Shown here: positions 61,903-64,000 of the stretch, one piece after another
Layout of the letters: each line of letters begins with the position of its first letter
Position numbering within the stretch: the stretch's first letter is position 1
From: Scalindua sp964437425
GTDB lineage: Bacteria; Planctomycetota; Brocadiia; Brocadiales; Scalinduaceae
Reading direction: 5' to 3'
Assembly (NCBI GenBank): GCA_964437425.1
Contig: CAYTGO010000004.1
Span: 1-64,000 of the forward strand
Length of the DNA: 64,000 nucleotides
Notes under the pieces: model-generated
Told to the model about the DNA's origin: nothing
Seen by the model: the letters and a program-made list of their open reading frames with translations, nothing else
Databases searched by the model: none
Position numbers and translations under genes: made by a program

Positions 61903-64000
61903 ATGAATTACGAAAAAATGACAAAAGCCAAGTTGATATCCAGGCTCAGGCTACATGATAAAGAGTTTAAAGATACCTTCGGGCATGTTGCCGTTGGTAT
62001 CGCCCACGTTGCACTTAATGGCCAATTTCTCAGAATAAATAAACACTTTTGCAAAATTACAGGTTATTCAGAACAGGAAATACTTGAGAACACCTTCCAC
62101 GATATTACTTATCCTGATGACATTGATGCGCAGTATGAAATCAGGAAGAAGGTCTTAGATGGAGAAAATTCCAGCTATACGATAGAAAAACGCTATATCA
62201 AGAAGGATGATTCTGTAATCTGGGTAAATTTAACAGTAACGCTTATACGTGAATCTTGTGGTAAGCCTATGCATTTTATCTCCATTATCGATGATGTCAC
62301 TCAACGCAAAAAGGATGATGAAAAAATGCGCAAATTGTCTCATGCTACTGAACACAGTTCTGCTACGGTTATGATTACAGATATTGAAGGTAACATAGAG
62401 TATGCGAATCCAAAGTTTACCGAAATTACCGGTTACCGCCCTGAAGAAGTCATTGGCAAAAGCCCAAGCATCTTAAAATCAGGTAGAACACCACCTGAAA
62501 CATACAATGAATTATGGAGAGCCATTACATCAGGTAATGAATGGAGGGGTGAATTTTGTAACAAAAAAAAGAATGGTGAACTGTATCGGGAATCTGCATC
62601 CATTTCTCCAGTCAAAAATAACAAAAATATAGTAACCCATTTTGTAGCCGTTAAAGAAGATATTACCGAACGTTACAAAGCAAACAAACGTCTCCACGCT
62701 CAACATATTGTTGCACAAGTATTGGCAGAATCAAACACGCTTAAGGATGCTTCCAGCAAAATTCTACAAGCAATATGTACTGCGCTTGAATGGGACCTTG
62801 GTGAACTCTGGATATTTGATCAACAAGACGGTGTTTTACGAAATTCAGAAATCTGGCATATGCTATCTCTTAAGATCGCAGAATTTAAAGCTGCTACAAA
62901 ACAGATAACTTTTCCGGCACAAGTTGGACTTCCGGGCCGAGTCTGGGAAAGTGCTAAACCATTATGGATAGAGGATGTTGTCCATGATACAAAGTTTGTC
63001 AGAGCATCCATTGCAGAAAAAGAGGGATTACATGGGGCCTTTGGTTTTCCTATTATCAGCGGTAGAGAAGTGCTTGGTGTTATCTGCTTCTTTAGCTATG
63101 AGATAAGACAGCCTGACAGAGATTTGCTTGATATGATGTCAGCTATCGGAAGCCGGATTGGCCTCTTTATCAAGCGCAAGCAGGCAGAGGAAGCTCTCGT
63201 TCAATCAGAGAAATTGAAATCATTAGGCACAATTGCTGCCGGAGTTGCACACGATTTCAATAACATTCTTGGAGTTATCTCTGGCAAAGTACAATTAATT
63301 GAGTTGGAGTACGAAAGCAATAAACCGTTGACTGATGAACTGAGCACCATAATGAGAGCGACCGATGATGGTGCCAAAATAACCAGCAAGATGCTTAGAT
63401 TTACCAAGACCAGTCGCGGCACTACAGAATTTGTGCCTTGTAATATTGGAGATCTGATAAATCAAACGATAGATTTTACAGAACCCAGATGGAAGAATAT
63501 GGCTCAGGCCAGGGGAATAAACTATCATATTGACAAGGAAGGTATGAAAGAGATACCGGAAGTACTTTGTAGCCCTGCGGAGCTGCGAGAAGTGTTTATA
63601 AATTTAATTAGCAATGCATTGAACGCTATGCCAGATGGTGGCATCCTAACATTCAGTACATGGAGTAGTGATGATACTGTGTTTATAAGTGTATCTGATT
63701 CTGGCACTGGAATGACTGAAGACGTAAAGAAGAAGGTATTTGATCCTTTTTTTACGACAAGAAGGCCTGAAGGGACAGGATTGGGGATGAGCACTTCTTA
63801 CGGCATAATAGAAGAACATGGCGGCAATATAAATGTCGAAAGCGAGGTAGGAAAAGGTACGACATTTACCCTGAGTATTCCTAATGAAAAGAATACTGTT
63901 CAGCGAACAGTATTATCCGAATCCTCTCAGGAGATAAAGGCACAGGGACTACGTGTTCTGGTAGTAGATGATAACGAAGATATGCGCAATGTACTGGTCC
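61903..64000 (+). CDS. PAS-PAS-GAF histidine kinase with C-terminal receiver (truncated by window end)
   Basis: Open frame of at least 699 codons, continuing past the window. Domains: PAS (about 20-135), PAS (about 145-265, ATVMITDIEGNIEYANPKF), GAF (about 275-420, WDLGELWIFD), HisKA with the His in GVAHDFNNILGVISGK (AHDFNN type), HATPase with NALNAM, DSGTGM and GTGLGM, and the start of a receiver (LVVDDNEDMRN). No membrane segment. The N terminus MNYEKMTKAKLISRL matches the PAS-LuxR protein. The start has no clear ribosome binding site. Confidence 0.94.
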   Translation, partial: MNYEKMTKAKLISRLRLHDKEFKDTFGHVAVGIAHVALNGQFLRINKHFCKITGYSEQEILENTFHDITYPDDIDAQYEIRKKVLDGENSSYTIEKRYIKKDDSVIWVNLTVTLIRESCGKPMHFISIIDDVTQRKKDDEKMRKLSHATEHSSATVMITDIEGNIEYANPKFTEITGYRPEEVIGKSPSILKSGRTPPETYNELWRAITSGNEWRGEFCNKKKNGELYRESASISPVKNNKNIVTHFVAVKEDITERYKANKRLHAQHIVAQVLAESNTLKDASSKILQAICTALEWDLGELWIFDQQDGVLRNSEIWHMLSLKIAEFKAATKQITFPAQVGLPGRVWESAKPLWIEDVVHDTKFVRASIAEKEGLHGAFGFPIISGREVLGVICFFSYEIRQPDRDLLDMMSAIGSRIGLFIKRKQAEEALVQSEKLKSLGTIAAGVAHDFNNILGVISGKVQLIELEYESNKPLTDELSTIMRATDDGAKITSKMLRFTKTSRGTTEFVPCNIGDLINQTIDFTEPRWKNMAQARGINYHIDKEGMKEIPEVLCSPAELREVFINLISNALNAMPDGGILTFSTWSSDDTVFISVSDSGTGMTEDVKKKVFDPFFTTRRPEGTGLGMSTSYGIIEEHGGNINVESEVGKGTTFTLSIPNEKNTVQRTVLSESSQEIKAQGLRVLVVDDNEDMRNVLV

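Overview
The window looks like a chromosomal segment of a low-GC Gram-negative (diderm) bacterium. It carries outer-membrane assembly (bamA, skp), lipid A (lpxA, lpxC), lipoprotein release (lolC/E type), a TonB-dependent receptor and a c-type heme protein. The order prs-rplY-pth-rpsF-ssb-rpsR-rplI-dnaB, the abundance of PAS/two-component genes and the coiled-coil plus LuxR-type module fit a planctomycete, possibly an anammox-type Brocadiales. This taxonomic call is inference from memory of gene content. No 16S rRNA or marker tree was available. I saw no insertion sequence, prophage, CRISPR array or rRNA.

Layout. (1) 1-2064: a tRNA-tuf operon on the minus strand, Thr(TGT)-Tyr(GTA)-Gly(TCC)-Thr(GGT)-tuf, the same order as thrU-tyrU-glyT-thrT-tufB of E. 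coli. (2) 2088-17682: housekeeping genes on both strands: chorismate synthase, a LolC/E permease, a DnaJ-TPR protein, purC, nth, pssA, purF-purM, thiE, murJ, a Na+/H+ antiporter, maf and several unknowns. (3) 17750-25421: a seven-gene minus-strand block with regulator, kinase, TonB-dependent receptor, two periplasmic binding proteins, kinase and regulator. It has no ABC permease or ATPase and looks like an outer-membrane uptake and sensing locus. (4) 25422-30055: a 680-base gene-free stretch, a secreted protein, a Cache sensor without output domain, a hemerythrin divergent from a PPC/DUF296 protein, an exported thioredoxin and a small Cys-rich protein. (5) 30203-44650: a 14-kb minus-strand run of core genes: prs, rplY, pth, rpsF, ssb, rpsR, rplI, dnaB, bamA, skp, lpxC, lpxA, a Gfo/Idh oxidoreductase, rpsB, tsf, pyrH, frr, tRNA-Lys and tRNA-Glu, closed by a strong terminator. 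(6) 45126-55417: mgtC, a secreted protein, a heme protein-tldD-tldE operon, a CPBP protease, a DinG/XPD helicase, a ferredoxin-thioredoxin reductase catalytic subunit and a double acetyltransferase. (7) 55507-64000: a plus-strand signalling array of two large PAS/GAF histidine kinases, three single-domain or HTH-linked receivers and a PAS-LuxR protein, partly built by segmental duplication. The last kinase runs off the window.

Regions 3 and 7 are the most unusual. Region 3 joins a TonB receptor to orphan binding proteins and a paralogous pair of kinases. Region 7 contains a receiver that has lost its phosphoacceptor Asp, and a duplicated coiled-coil/HTH segment that carries its 3' palindromic flank with it. 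TTG start codons are frequent, with eight well-supported cases, and pyrH has no ATG or GTG start in the expected place.
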